DNA of 64,000 nucleotides from Bacteroidales bacterium. GTDB lineage: Bacteria > Bacteroidota > Bacteroidia > Bacteroidales > UBA3824. The notes under the pieces were generated by a model. It was given only the letters and a program-made list of their open reading frames with translations. It ran no database searches and was not told where the DNA came from. The stretch is from contig JAEDDH010000017.1 of assembly GCA_016293845.1 (NCBI GenBank), positions 1 to 64,000 of the forward strand, written 5' to 3'. Shown here piece after piece: positions 43,727-51,889 of the stretch; within the stretch, counting starts at the first letter, position 1, and each line of letters starts with the position of its first letter. A program made the position numbers and the translations under genes.

Positions 43727-43730
43727 ACCT

Positions 43731-44254
43731 ATGCACTGCAACAATTTAGACGAAGTACGCGCAAATATCGACCGGATAGATAGCGCAATAACAGCCCTCA
43801 TAGCCGAAAGGGGCGAATATGTGGCTCAGGCCGCTACCTTCAAAAAAAAAACGAGGAAGGCGTAAAAGACTCATCACGAGTAGAAAAAGTAATTCAAAAA
43901 GTGCGTTCCAAAGCCAAAACACTTGGCGCAGACCCCGATATGGTAGAAAAACTCTACCGACAAATGATAGCATCGTTTATCAAAAAAGAGATGGCAGAGT
44001 TTAACGAAAACCAACCGATAACACTCTTAGACAATATCCATCGCATTTTCACCACCCCAATGGGTGCACAGCGTATTGCCAAAAACCTTTTGCTACCAGC
44101 CGACACCGACCCTGTGGAATATTGCAAACAAAAAATTCAATCGCCCCTATGCACCATCACCCGCAACGGCAAAAACTATTACTGCACCATCGACGGCATC
44201 ACAATCACAGTTAACGCTAAGAGTTACACGATTATAACTGCGCATAATATATAA
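43731..44254 (+). CDS. Chorismate mutase type II-DUF3781 fusion, frameshifted at a ten-A tract
   Basis: From the ATG at 43731, the protein reads NLDEVRANIDRIDSAITALIAERGEYVAQAATFKK, matching AroQ-type chorismate mutase. A run of ten A (43843-43852) puts it out of frame. With one more A it continues as NEEGVKDSSRVEKVIQKVR, then MVEKLYRQMIASFIKKEM (rest of the mutase), then DUF3781 (LLDNIHRIFTTPMGAQRIAKNL..., ITVNAKSYTIITAHNI). The separate frame 43901-44254 is the second part. About 174 residues when joined. The shift may be a consensus error, slippage or phase variation. It follows the toxin gene by 4 bp. Confidence 0.75.
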
Positions 44255-44260
44255 TTCTAT

Positions 44261-44755
44261 ATGACATTTCTCTACCCTACTCCATCCCCCCTCTCCCCTA
44301 TCCTCCTCTCATCCGATGGCGAAGTACTTACAAATCTGCACTTTATACATTCAAGTGAGGCGGCTCTGGTGGAGAATGGTGGCACTTTGCCAATATTTAA
44401 GGATGTAACCAAGTGGTTAGATGATTATTTTTCGGGGAAAGTTCCGCATTATACACCTGAATATCAAATTAATAACGCAACTCCGTTTCGCAGAGAAGTT
44501 TTAGAAATATTGAAAAAAATTCCATACGGCGAAACAATCACTTACGGCGAAATAGCCAACAAAATCGCAAAAAATCACAATATTAACAAAATGTCGGCTC
44601 AGGCAGTTGGCGGTGCAGTGGGTTGGAATCCGATTGGAATAATTATACCTTGCCACAGAGTTTTAGGCGTTGGCAAAAAAATTACAGGTTACAGCGGAGG
44701 CATACACAACAAAATTGGTCTATTGAATATTGAGGGGATAGAATTTGCAAACTAA
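44261..44755 (+). CDS. ogt: Methylated-DNA--protein-cysteine S-methyltransferase
   Basis: A 164-residue suicidal repair protein that removes alkyl groups from O6-alkylguanine. The active-site motif PCHRVLGVG with nucleophilic Cys is near residue 127, preceded by the helix-turn-helix QAVGGAVGWNPIGIIIPCH and IPYGETITYGEIA. The C-terminal GYSGGIHNKIGLLNIEG is typical. It follows the chorismate mutase fusion by 6 bp and may be cotranscribed. Confidence 0.93.
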   Translation: MTFLYPTPSPLSPILLSSDGEVLTNLHFIHSSEAALVENGGTLPIFKDVTKWLDDYFSGKVPHYTPEYQINNATPFRREVLEILKKIPYGETITYGEIANKIAKNHNINKMSAQAVGGAVGWNPIGIIIPCHRVLGVGKKITGYSGGIHNKIGLLNIEGIEFAN

Positions 44756-44921
44756 CTGAGATGGCAATTGTGTAAAAAAATTTTATAGTGTTGTAATTTT
44801 TTTTACACTTTTACACTATTGCTAAAACCTCAAACTATTACTAATCAGCAAAATATTTATAATAGTACGCTCTGTAATGAATTAAAACGGTGTTACTATA
44901 TTTTCACTTAAAGCAACCAGT

Positions 44922-45607
44922 ATGAAAAAACTAACTTTACGATCAGCAACCATTATTATTTCCAGTACAATTGTACATAGGGCTCATGCTCAGGATTTTC
45001 TATACCTTATGCCCAGCAAAGAGATTGCCGAAACCGACGAAGACTTCTATTTCAAAGCCTACCAAATGGATAAGCAGACATTCGCCCTGTCAGACCGCAG
45101 TCGTACACTTTATCTTCAAGTACGCACCCTATCCGATAGCGTGGTTTGGAGCGAGAAATATCCATTAGTTTCGGGTCGTGCCAATGGACATATTTATATA
45201 GGTACCGATTGTCCTCAGGGTGAATACTTTATAAAGGTTATACGCAATCTTCGTTTACATCCGACAATACCCAAGCCATTCGTCCTAAGCGACTTGTTGA
45301 TAGATAAATACAAGGCAAATCGTTCTATCGTAAATATGTTTGACACCATTAATGAATGTAGGCTCAATAATCCACACTATATCATTAATAATCAGTTTAT
45401 TCAAACCTACAATTCAAGTAGAATCAAGTTCGACGAAAATGCTATTCTTTTGAGCAACCCGAAGTCATCACCGACGAAAACGGTAACGCAGAAATTCCCT
45501 TTGCCGCATCTGATGTCAACAGCGAGTTCATAGGTATTGTGGAAGTCATCGACGGAAACGGACTTATGGGATATCAGATATTTAATTGTAGAGTAATAAA
45601 GAAATAA
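44922..45607 (+). pseudogene. Remnant of a secreted MG2/macroglobulin-like surface protein
   Basis: It starts with a signal-peptide-like stretch (MKKLTLRSATIIISSTIVHRAHAQ). A segment MPSKEIAETDEDFYFKAYQMDKQT and PQGEYFIKVIRN resembles the beta-domain start of large Bacteroidota MG2/TonB-plug-type proteins. The open frame stops at 45533. A second frame then continues SFEQPEVITDENGNAEIPFA...GLMGYQIFNCRVIKK to 45607, which looks like the C-terminus of the same family. The combined length (about 228 residues) is far below the several hundred expected, so a large internal deletion plus a frameshift is likely. The 44756-44921 gap before it is AT-rich with T/A-tract repeats only. Confidence 0.5.
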
Positions 45608-45647
45608 AGGCTTGATTATCAAACAAAAAAAATTACAATACAAAAAA

Positions 45648-45670
45648 AGCATCGGCATTTAACCGATGCT
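45648..45670. terminator. Bidirectional intrinsic terminator beside the tRNA
   Basis: Arms GCATCGG (45649-45655) and CCGATGC (45663-45669), with A-run on the left and T-run on the right. It ends the minus-strand tRNA transcript and can also stop plus-strand reading. Confidence 0.8.
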
Positions 45671-45684
45671 TTTATATTTTTTAA

Positions 45685-45761
45685 TGGTGACCCCGGCGGG
45701 ATTCAAACCCACGACCTCAGGAACCGGAATCCTACGTTCTATTCAGCTAAACTACGGGGCC
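45685..45761 (-). tRNA. tRNA-Arg (anticodon CCG)
   Basis: A complete cloverleaf on the minus strand: acceptor GGCCCCG/CGGGGTC with discriminator A and an encoded CCA (45685-45687). The D stem is GTTT/GAAC, and the anticodon stem TAGGA/TCCTG carries loop TTCCGGT with anticodon CCG. The T arm contains GGGTTTGAATCCC. It reads CGG arginine codons. Confidence 0.93.
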
Positions 45762-45767
45762 TTTTAT

Positions 45768-46163
45768 CTATTCGCTTGGGCGCTCTATGAGTTCGATTGG
45801 AATTTTAAGGCAATCCTTGTAGCCCGATCCTTCATCAAACATATCTTCATCGTAAGTTTCGTAAATCCAATCGATATGAATGTCAGAGCCTTCTGCATGC
45901 AGTTTTTCTAACCGTACCAATAGTTCGTAAACAGCCTTGTTTGATGCCGAAGATAATATCGAAAACTCAAATTCTATTTTTATTTCACCTTTCCATGTAG
46001 GGATAAGGGTGAGGAGTTTTTCGATAATAGGTGTGTAGAATTCTACCGCGTTTTCGGGAAACGAGGGGCCTTCGACCCTTACAAACCTCTTATCGCCGTC
46101 GATTATTATCGCCGGTGTATCATCAGAGGCTTCTATTGTTAGTTTGTTGTCTACGAGTTCCAT
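45768..46163 (-). CDS. SiaC-like DUF1987 domain protein
   Basis: A 131-residue protein of the DUF1987/SiaC family. Typical segments are DDTPAIIIDGDKRFVRVEGPSFPENA and FYTPIIEKLL, then IKIEFEFSILSSASNKAVYELL. In Pseudomonas, SiaC is a phosphoprotein in a threonine-kinase/phosphatase switch that controls a diguanylate cyclase; members in Bacteroidota are widespread, but their partners are often elsewhere. No kinase or phosphatase is adjacent here. It lies 6 bp upstream of the tRNA on the same strand. Confidence 0.88.
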   Translation of the reverse strand: MELVDNKLTIEASDDTPAIIIDGDKRFVRVEGPSFPENAVEFYTPIIEKLLTLIPTWKGEIKIEFEFSILSSASNKAVYELLVRLEKLHAEGSDIHIDWIYETYDEDMFDEGSGYKDCLKIPIELIERPSE

Positions 46164-46237
46164 TTGCGCTGCGATTAGTTAAAATTTTTTTTATCGGAAT
46201 CAACCGACACTTTCAAGCTGCAAATTTAATAAAAATT

Positions 46238-47137
46238 TTAATGACTTGTGTATACTGTTTCGATAATTATTTTTGCAATAATCTCAAAACGTTGATTATC
46301 AATATCTTTCAAATGGTCATTTTTAATAACCTCGGCATTTCCGTTACGAAGATATTGTCCTGCCAAGCAAAACGAACGGACTCCTGCCACAGCGCTCACA
46401 ATAGTGTTGTCGCCATAATAGGGTGTCGCTATCACCTCAGGAAAGAGGGTCTCGGCATCAAATAGTTTAGCTGTGCTGCGTGCAAAATAAAAATGGCGCG
46501 ATGCAAAATGGTTTGAATTGCCGTCGATTGCAAAAAAAGCATCTTTGTGCGCGGAATGCATTACGCTAATGCCGTACTGATATTGCGAAATAATTTCTTT
46601 GTTATCCTCAGCCCACGCCTGTGCACCAAGACAATAGCGCAGATGACCATTGATTGTGGAATCGTTGAGATAGGCAAAACGTCCGTCGAAAAACACAATA
46701 TCGATACCACAACCAGGGTCTCGCTCGGCAAAATAACGCGAAAGCGACATCAACAGAGCAGCTCCCGAAGCGCAATCGGCAGTATCGCCTGAAAATGGAT
46801 TTTGGTCGTAATTGGTGTAGAGCAAAACACGGTCGTGGTAGCCGGCGTTAAACTTACATATTATATTATTAAGTGTAACCGAAAGAGAATCGTTGAGTTG
46901 CACATTTCGACTCTGCACCATCACGGTGTCGGCGTGTTTGCGCATTTCACCACAAATAAAATCCTTGGCATCGGCAATGCTCTTCGAACCGCTAAAACGC
47001 ATAGTATAACGGTTAAGACTGTCGGCAAAATCCATTGCGCAGTTGTTGTAATAACCGATAGGCACAGGCACAGGAGCGCACGCAGCCATCATCAGCAACA
47101 ATAATATGCTAAAATAGCGCAAGTTGCACATCATCAT
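46238..47137 (-). CDS. M28-like lipoprotein, possibly catalytically inactive
   Basis: A 299-residue predicted lipoprotein (lipobox MAAC near residue 20) with the fold pattern of M28 aminopeptidases/glutaminyl cyclases. The first metal motif, usually H-x-D, reads YTNYDQNP. The second (usually DDASG) reads ADCASGAA, and FFDGRFAY replaces the usual FDGEE. Loss of the His and Glu suggests it no longer binds two zincs as the active family does. ATGs at 47137, 47134 and 47131 are all possible. Its start overlaps the ruvB 3' end by 29 bp on the same strand. Confidence 0.75.
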   Translation of the reverse strand: MMMCNLRYFSILLLLMMAACAPVPVPIGYYNNCAMDFADSLNRYTMRFSGSKSIADAKDFICGEMRKHADTVMVQSRNVQLNDSLSVTLNNIICKFNAGYHDRVLLYTNYDQNPFSGDTADCASGAALLMSLSRYFAERDPGCGIDIVFFDGRFAYLNDSTINGHLRYCLGAQAWAEDNKEIISQYQYGISVMHSAHKDAFFAIDGNSNHFASRHFYFARSTAKLFDAETLFPEVIATPYYGDNTIVSAVAGVRSFCLAGQYLRNGNAEVIKNDHLKDIDNQRFEIIAKIIIETVYTSH

Positions 47138-48137
47138 CGTTAAAAGTTGTAAGATTTTTACCTAAATGCTTGTAAGCAAAGGGAGTAACCTCTCGCCCGC
47201 GTGGGGTGCGTTTCAAAAGTCCCTCCATAATAAGGTACGGTTCGTAAACCTCCTCGATAGTGCCGCTATCTTCGCCCACAGCCGTGGCAATGGTGTTTAA
47301 TCCCACAGGACCGCCCTGAAATTTATCGATAATGGTGCAGAGAATCTTGTTGTCCATTTCGTCTAAGCCGAGCGAATCTATATTAAGGTTGTCGAGAGCG
47401 TATTTTGTTATCTCTAAGTCGATTACGCCGTTACCCTTAACCTGCGCAAAATCCCTTACACGGCGAAGTAACGAATTGGCAATACGCGGAGTACCACGGC
47501 TACGCGATGCTATTTCACCGGCAGCTGGCTGGTCGATTTCTACATTTAAGATTTTGGCGGCACGCATTACAATACGTGTAAGCACCTCGATATCATAATA
47601 TTCAAGCAAAAGATTGATACCAAACCTTGCACGCAGAGGAGCGGTGAGCAATCCAGCACGTGTGGTTGCGCCAACAAGCGTAAAAGGATTTAAGGTTAAT
47701 TGCACCGAACGCGCCGCCGGACCTTTATCGATAACAATATCAATCTTAAAATCCTCCATTGCCGAATAGAGGTATTCCTCCACCACGGGCGAGAGGCGGT
47801 GAATCTCGTCGATAAAAAGCACATCGCGGCTGTCGAGATTGGTGAGTAATCCGGCAAGGTCGCCGGGTTTGTCGAGCACTGGTCCAGATGTAGTTTTCAT
47901 TCCCACGCCGAGTTCGTTGGCTATGATATTAGAAAGTGTGGTTTTGCCCAAACCGGGAGGGCCGTGAAAAAGCACATGGTCGAGTGCCTCGCCGCGCATC
48001 TTGGCCGCCTTCACAAACACTTCGAGGTTTTCACGAAGTTTTTTTTGACCGTTGAAATCGTCGAAAGTTAAAGGGCGGAGTTTGCGCTCAAACTCTTTTT
48101 CCTTTTCGGATATGTTGTTGATTGCTCTGATGTCCAT
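47109..48137 (-). CDS. ruvB: Holliday junction branch migration helicase RuvB
   Basis: A 342-residue AAA+ motor that, with RuvA, drives branch migration of Holliday junctions. Clear markers are LRPLTFDDFNGQKKLRENLEVF, Walker A GPPGLGKTTL near residue 63, Walker B LFIDEIHRLS, sensor GATTRAGLL, and the winged-helix C-terminus (GGPVGLNTIATAVGEDSGTIEEVYEPYLI). Full length. The downstream lipoprotein gene overlaps its 3' end. Confidence 0.97.
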   Translation of the reverse strand: MDIRAINNISEKEKEFERKLRPLTFDDFNGQKKLRENLEVFVKAAKMRGEALDHVLFHGPPGLGKTTLSNIIANELGVGMKTTSGPVLDKPGDLAGLLTNLDSRDVLFIDEIHRLSPVVEEYLYSAMEDFKIDIVIDKGPAARSVQLTLNPFTLVGATTRAGLLTAPLRARFGINLLLEYYDIEVLTRIVMRAAKILNVEIDQPAAGEIASRSRGTPRIANSLLRRVRDFAQVKGNGVIDLEITKYALDNLNIDSLGLDEMDNKILCTIIDKFQGGPVGLNTIATAVGEDSGTIEEVYEPYLIMEGLLKRTPRGREVTPFAYKHLGKNLTTFNDDDVQLALF

Positions 48138-48199
48138 TACGCTGATTTTTGTTTTCGCCGTAAAGATAGTAAAAAATATGGAAGGCTATAAAAAAACTT

Positions 48200-49207
48200 T
48201 TATTTTGCAGTGCTATATAGTTTGCAGATTTCCTTAACCACCTGTTCGATAGGCTGATAACCTGCCACAAGAGTATTAATGCTCTTAGAATTGCTATATA
48301 GTTTAAAATCGGTAATGAGGCTAATAAAATCGTCGTTGAGCCGTGGATTGTGGCGCGAAAATAGGTATTTAATTCTGTACCAAACTTTTAGAAAAGCAAA
48401 CATAAATTTACATACATTAAACTTAGGACGTTTAACGCCAAAATTATCGGCAATATAAAATAGCAATTCGGCAAAACTCATACACTGTGAAACAGTTATA
48501 AAACGCTCTTTAATAAAGCGTTGCTTAGAGAGTGAAAGCATACAGCGCACAAGGTCGTTGACACCAATAAAACCCGTTACACCTTTGGTATATAATAATA
48601 AACCACGACTAACACGTGCAAACATTGCGCTACTATCTTTGTGCCAATCACCGGGACCAATAATAAAACCTGCATTGATAATCGAGCCAGGCAAACCCTC
48701 TTCAAAAGCTCTCCAAACCTCCATTTCGCTCAAAAACGATGCTTGTGAAAATTCGGTATAATTACCTTTTGGGTCGCGTTCTGATTTTTCGGTAATCTCT
48801 TTCATCTCAGGTTCATCGCCCAAGGCTTGGAGATTACTTACATGGCAAAAATATTTTACACCGGCATTTCGAGCCTCGTCTACAAGCAGCGCTGTGCTGG
48901 TAACAATGCCGTTGATAATATTGTCATCTTTTTTCAGACCAAAAAAAGCAGGAGTAGAGCAGTTGAACACCACATCTATTTCGCAGAGCATATCGGCAAC
49001 AGAATCGCGGTCGAATGGGTCGGCTTCCACCCAATCAATTTCGTCAAAAAGATTGTCGCAGTCAGAAAAATAGTATCCCATAATCTTACGAAAACGATCC
49101 ATATCGCTACGGTCGGATTTTACGGCACGGATAGGAAGTCCCTTTTGCAGCAGAGTGCAAATCGTATGTGCTCCTAATATGGTGGTTGGACCGATTACAA
49201 GATACAT
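48200..49207 (-). CDS. NAD(P)-dependent epimerase/dehydratase family protein
   Basis: A 335-residue extended SDR protein; the start is set at MYLVIGPTTILGAH (49207) because the Rossmann strand begins there, while the frame to 49243 adds a non-typical extension. The dinucleotide motif is GPTTILGAH (GxxxxxGxH variant) and a Rossmann DVVFNCSTPAFFG element follows. The usual YxxxK catalytic pair is not clearly visible (a Tyr in GNYTEFSQASF is displaced), so activity is uncertain. 3-beta-hydroxysteroid-dehydrogenase-like proteins in Bacteroidota look similar. It is divergent from the WecA-like gene. Confidence 0.8.
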   Translation of the reverse strand: MYLVIGPTTILGAHTICTLLQKGLPIRAVKSDRSDMDRFRKIMGYYFSDCDNLFDEIDWVEADPFDRDSVADMLCEIDVVFNCSTPAFFGLKKDDNIINGIVTSTALLVDEARNAGVKYFCHVSNLQALGDEPEMKEITEKSERDPKGNYTEFSQASFLSEMEVWRAFEEGLPGSIINAGFIIGPGDWHKDSSAMFARVSRGLLLYTKGVTGFIGVNDLVRCMLSLSKQRFIKERFITVSQCMSFAELLFYIADNFGVKRPKFNVCKFMFAFLKVWYRIKYLFSRHNPRLNDDFISLITDFKLYSNSKSINTLVAGYQPIEQVVKEICKLYSTAK

Positions 49208-49299
49208 TGAGGATGTTTTTAACGCTTTGTAAAAGTAAAGCATAAATATTAATAGAATAGTGCCTTAAATTGAACTTATTATTAAGAAATGAAACATTT

Positions 49300-49332
49300 T
49301 TTGTACTATAAAGTACAATTGTTGTACATTTG
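49300..49332 (+). promoter_or_regulatory. Promoter with operator-like palindrome upstream of the WecA-like gene
   Basis: TTTG at 49300-49303, a 21-bp spacer, and TACATTTG at 49325-49332. Inside the promoter, a 7-bp perfect inverted repeat TTGTACT (49301-49307)/AGTACAA (49312-49318) overlaps the -33 box. This resembles a repressor site. Confidence 0.6.
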
Positions 49333-49354
49333 CAACTAAAAGCAAAGAGCGTTA

Positions 49355-50419
49355 ATGGATAATATAAAAATTGCCGGCAGTTTAATTATATCGTTGATTG
49401 TAAGCCTATTAACGATACCATCGATAGTGCGTGTAGCCAAAAGCAAGCATTTGTGCGAAAAGCCGCACGACCGTCATATACACCAAGGCAATATACCCAC
49501 ACTCGGCGGATGCGCTATATTTGGAGCATTTGTAACCACAATGTGCCTCTTTGAAGGCGATAGCGCAAGTTTTATTCCTTACCTTGCCGCTTCATGCATA
49601 ATTCTCTTTTTTACAGGTATTAAAGACGACATTATGATAATTGCGCCGCTAACAAAACTTGCCGGACAAATCACTGCCGCACTTGTGCTCTGTGCTGCGG
49701 GCGATATTCGCATTACAAGTATGCAAGGACTGTTTAATATTCAGGAATTGCCTTACGCTGTGAGCATTGCGCTATCGGTGTTAGTGGTGGTGGCAATAAT
49801 CAACGCCTTCAACTTAATTGACGGAATCGACGGACTTGCAGGTTCGCTCAGCATATCGTCGGCGGCAATGTTCGGATTGTGGTTTTGGTACGAAGGGAAC
49901 ACTGCAATATGCATAGTATCAGCAAGTTTTATAGGTGCTGTAATAGGTTTTTTGCGCTACAATCTTTTCTCGCAAAAAAACAAAATATTTATGGGCGACA
50001 CCGGCGCACAACTTGTGGGATTGGTATGCGTGTTTCTTGCCATAAAATTTGTAGAAGCAAACAACAATATATCAACCACATACATTGTCCGCGGAGCACC
50101 GGCTGTGGCATTTGCAATATTGGCAGTGCCAGCATTCGACGTGCTTAGAGTTATGTTTTTGAGAATCATACTCAAACGCCCGATTTTTCATCCCGACAAT
50201 ATTCACATACACTACAAACTGTTGGAACTCGGACTATCGCACAAACAATCCGACATTGTGCTGAATTTTTTCAACATAGCATTTGCAGTTGGAGTTTATT
50301 TCTTATCCAAATATACTTATATCAACCGTATAGGATTGATAATGCTGCTTGTGCTGATGGTTTCGTTTCATATTCCGCAGATAATTATCAACCGCCGCCG
50401 CAAACATAAGAGCCTATGA
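49355..50419 (+). CDS. MraY/WecA-like undecaprenyl-phosphate glycosyl-1-phosphate transferase
   Basis: A 354-residue polytopic membrane enzyme with about ten or eleven hydrophobic helices. The family motifs are present: KPHDRHIHQGNIPTLGG near the N-terminus, INAFNLIDGIDGLAGS (metal-binding Asp pair) near 150, KNKIFMGDTGAQLVGL near 208, and HIHYKLLELG at the cytoplasmic loop. It transfers a sugar-1-phosphate to undecaprenyl phosphate to start a surface glycan, probably GlcNAc-1-P as in WecA. It overlaps the following RemB-like gene by four bases. Confidence 0.92.
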   Translation: MDNIKIAGSLIISLIVSLLTIPSIVRVAKSKHLCEKPHDRHIHQGNIPTLGGCAIFGAFVTTMCLFEGDSASFIPYLAASCIILFFTGIKDDIMIIAPLTKLAGQITAALVLCAAGDIRITSMQGLFNIQELPYAVSIALSVLVVVAIINAFNLIDGIDGLAGSLSISSAAMFGLWFWYEGNTAICIVSASFIGAVIGFLRYNLFSQKNKIFMGDTGAQLVGLVCVFLAIKFVEANNNISTTYIVRGAPAVAFAILAVPAFDVLRVMFLRIILKRPIFHPDNIHIHYKLLELGLSHKQSDIVLNFFNIAFAVGVYFLSKYTYINRIGLIMLLVLMVSFHIPQIIINRRRKHKSL

Positions 50420-51849
50420 AAACAGCCGTAACAATATTATTAATAATATGTGCTGTAGCGGTTAGCGGGCAAAACCCTTACCGTTACGACTTTCTTGACC
50501 AAAAATCGTTTCATTCGGCTCTGCAACCCTACGAAGATACCGCTAAAACTACTGCAAAAGACTATCAGATAGATATTTATCCATTAGTTAACATTGCTGC
50601 CGGCGCAGGCGACAACGATATGCACACACTTTATTCGGCAAACGCAGGTGCTGAGGTAAAAGCCAATTTAACATCGAAACTTACAGCAAGTTATAGAATT
50701 TACGGCGGAATTTCACGCTACATGGATTATTTTGCCAACCTTGCCGATAGTCTACACTACATACCCGCAGCAGGAAGTTTCAAAAAAAACGGCGACACCT
50801 ATTTTTCATTATATCATGATTTTAACCTTACCTACCATTTAGCCGACTACCTTAAATTTTCGGCAGGCAAAGGTCGCAAAAAAATAGGCGACGGATACCG
50901 TTCGGTACTGCTTTCAAACAACAACAGCGGTATGTACTATTTCGACATTATTGCAGGCACAGGAAGTTTTAAATACATTTTTTCGGTAAACACAGCCAAA
51001 AGCCTTGATAGTAAAACAGGAAGAGGACGCACAAAATATATTGTATATCACGCAATTAGTTGGAATATCACCAATTATCTTAATATCGGCGGATTTGAAT
51101 CTGTGTCAACCATTAAACGCGATTCATCGGGTAATAGCCAATTTGTTGACATTCATTACCTAAACCCTGTTTTATTTCTACGACCGGTAGAATATTCGAT
51201 AGGTTCGCCCGACAATATTTTAATGGGCATTTTTGGCAAAGTGCGTTATTACCGCAAAAATATTTTATACGCTCAGGTAATGTTAGATGAATTTAACTCA
51301 TCATTTTTAAAAGCGGGAAGCGATTGGTGGGCAAAAAAATTTGCTATTCAGGCAGGAGCACGTGGCGAGGTTTTCAATCGCTTGAAATATTTAGCCGAAG
51401 CCAACTACATTCGCCCATTTATGTATTCGCACGATGATGCTATACGCTCATATTCAATACATTCGCAACCATTAGCACATCCCTACGGAGCAAATCTCAA
51501 AGAATGCATTCTAAACCTATCTTACACCACCAAAAACAATAAATGGAACATAGACTTAACTGCCGACATAGTTAAAACAGGCATCGACACCGACACAATA
51601 TCCTACGGCGGCAATGTTTTGAGGCCATACACACTCCGCAGCGACGACTACGGGCAATCAATGCTTCAAGGCAAACCACTGACTATTACCGATTTAAACC
51701 TGACAGTAGAATACAAAATGAGATTAAATTTTGATTCAGAAGGATATATATTGAAACCTTTTGTTACTTTTGGGTGTTACAACAATGAAGAAAAGAATGT
51801 ATATTTTTTGATAGGAATCAAAAATTTTGATTTAACGAGATTTTATTGA
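50416..51849 (+). CDS. RemB/Wzi-like outer-membrane protein
   Basis: A 477-residue protein with signal peptide (MKTAVTILLIICAVAVSGQ) and predicted barrel. The core LKFSAGKGRKKIGDGYRSVLLSN matches the element of the related protein at 30405-31886 (GYGKNFIGHGYRSIILSD). Translational coupling (ATGA) to the WecA-like transferase supports a role in building or anchoring a surface polysaccharide. It ends 40 bp before nadB. Confidence 0.75.
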   Translation: MKTAVTILLIICAVAVSGQNPYRYDFLDQKSFHSALQPYEDTAKTTAKDYQIDIYPLVNIAAGAGDNDMHTLYSANAGAEVKANLTSKLTASYRIYGGISRYMDYFANLADSLHYIPAAGSFKKNGDTYFSLYHDFNLTYHLADYLKFSAGKGRKKIGDGYRSVLLSNNNSGMYYFDIIAGTGSFKYIFSVNTAKSLDSKTGRGRTKYIVYHAISWNITNYLNIGGFESVSTIKRDSSGNSQFVDIHYLNPVLFLRPVEYSIGSPDNILMGIFGKVRYYRKNILYAQVMLDEFNSSFLKAGSDWWAKKFAIQAGARGEVFNRLKYLAEANYIRPFMYSHDDAIRSYSIHSQPLAHPYGANLKECILNLSYTTKNNKWNIDLTADIVKTGIDTDTISYGGNVLRPYTLRSDDYGQSMLQGKPLTITDLNLTVEYKMRLNFDSEGYILKPFVTFGCYNNEEKNVYFLIGIKNFDLTRFY

Positions 51850-51889
51850 CAACTAACATAATACAATAATATATTTAAAGCAAAAGTTT

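Noticed and set aside
44756..44921. Possible promoter or RNA in the gap before 44922
   Set aside because: Only T/A tracts and TTTACAC-type words are seen; no consensus promoter pair or hairpin is convincing.
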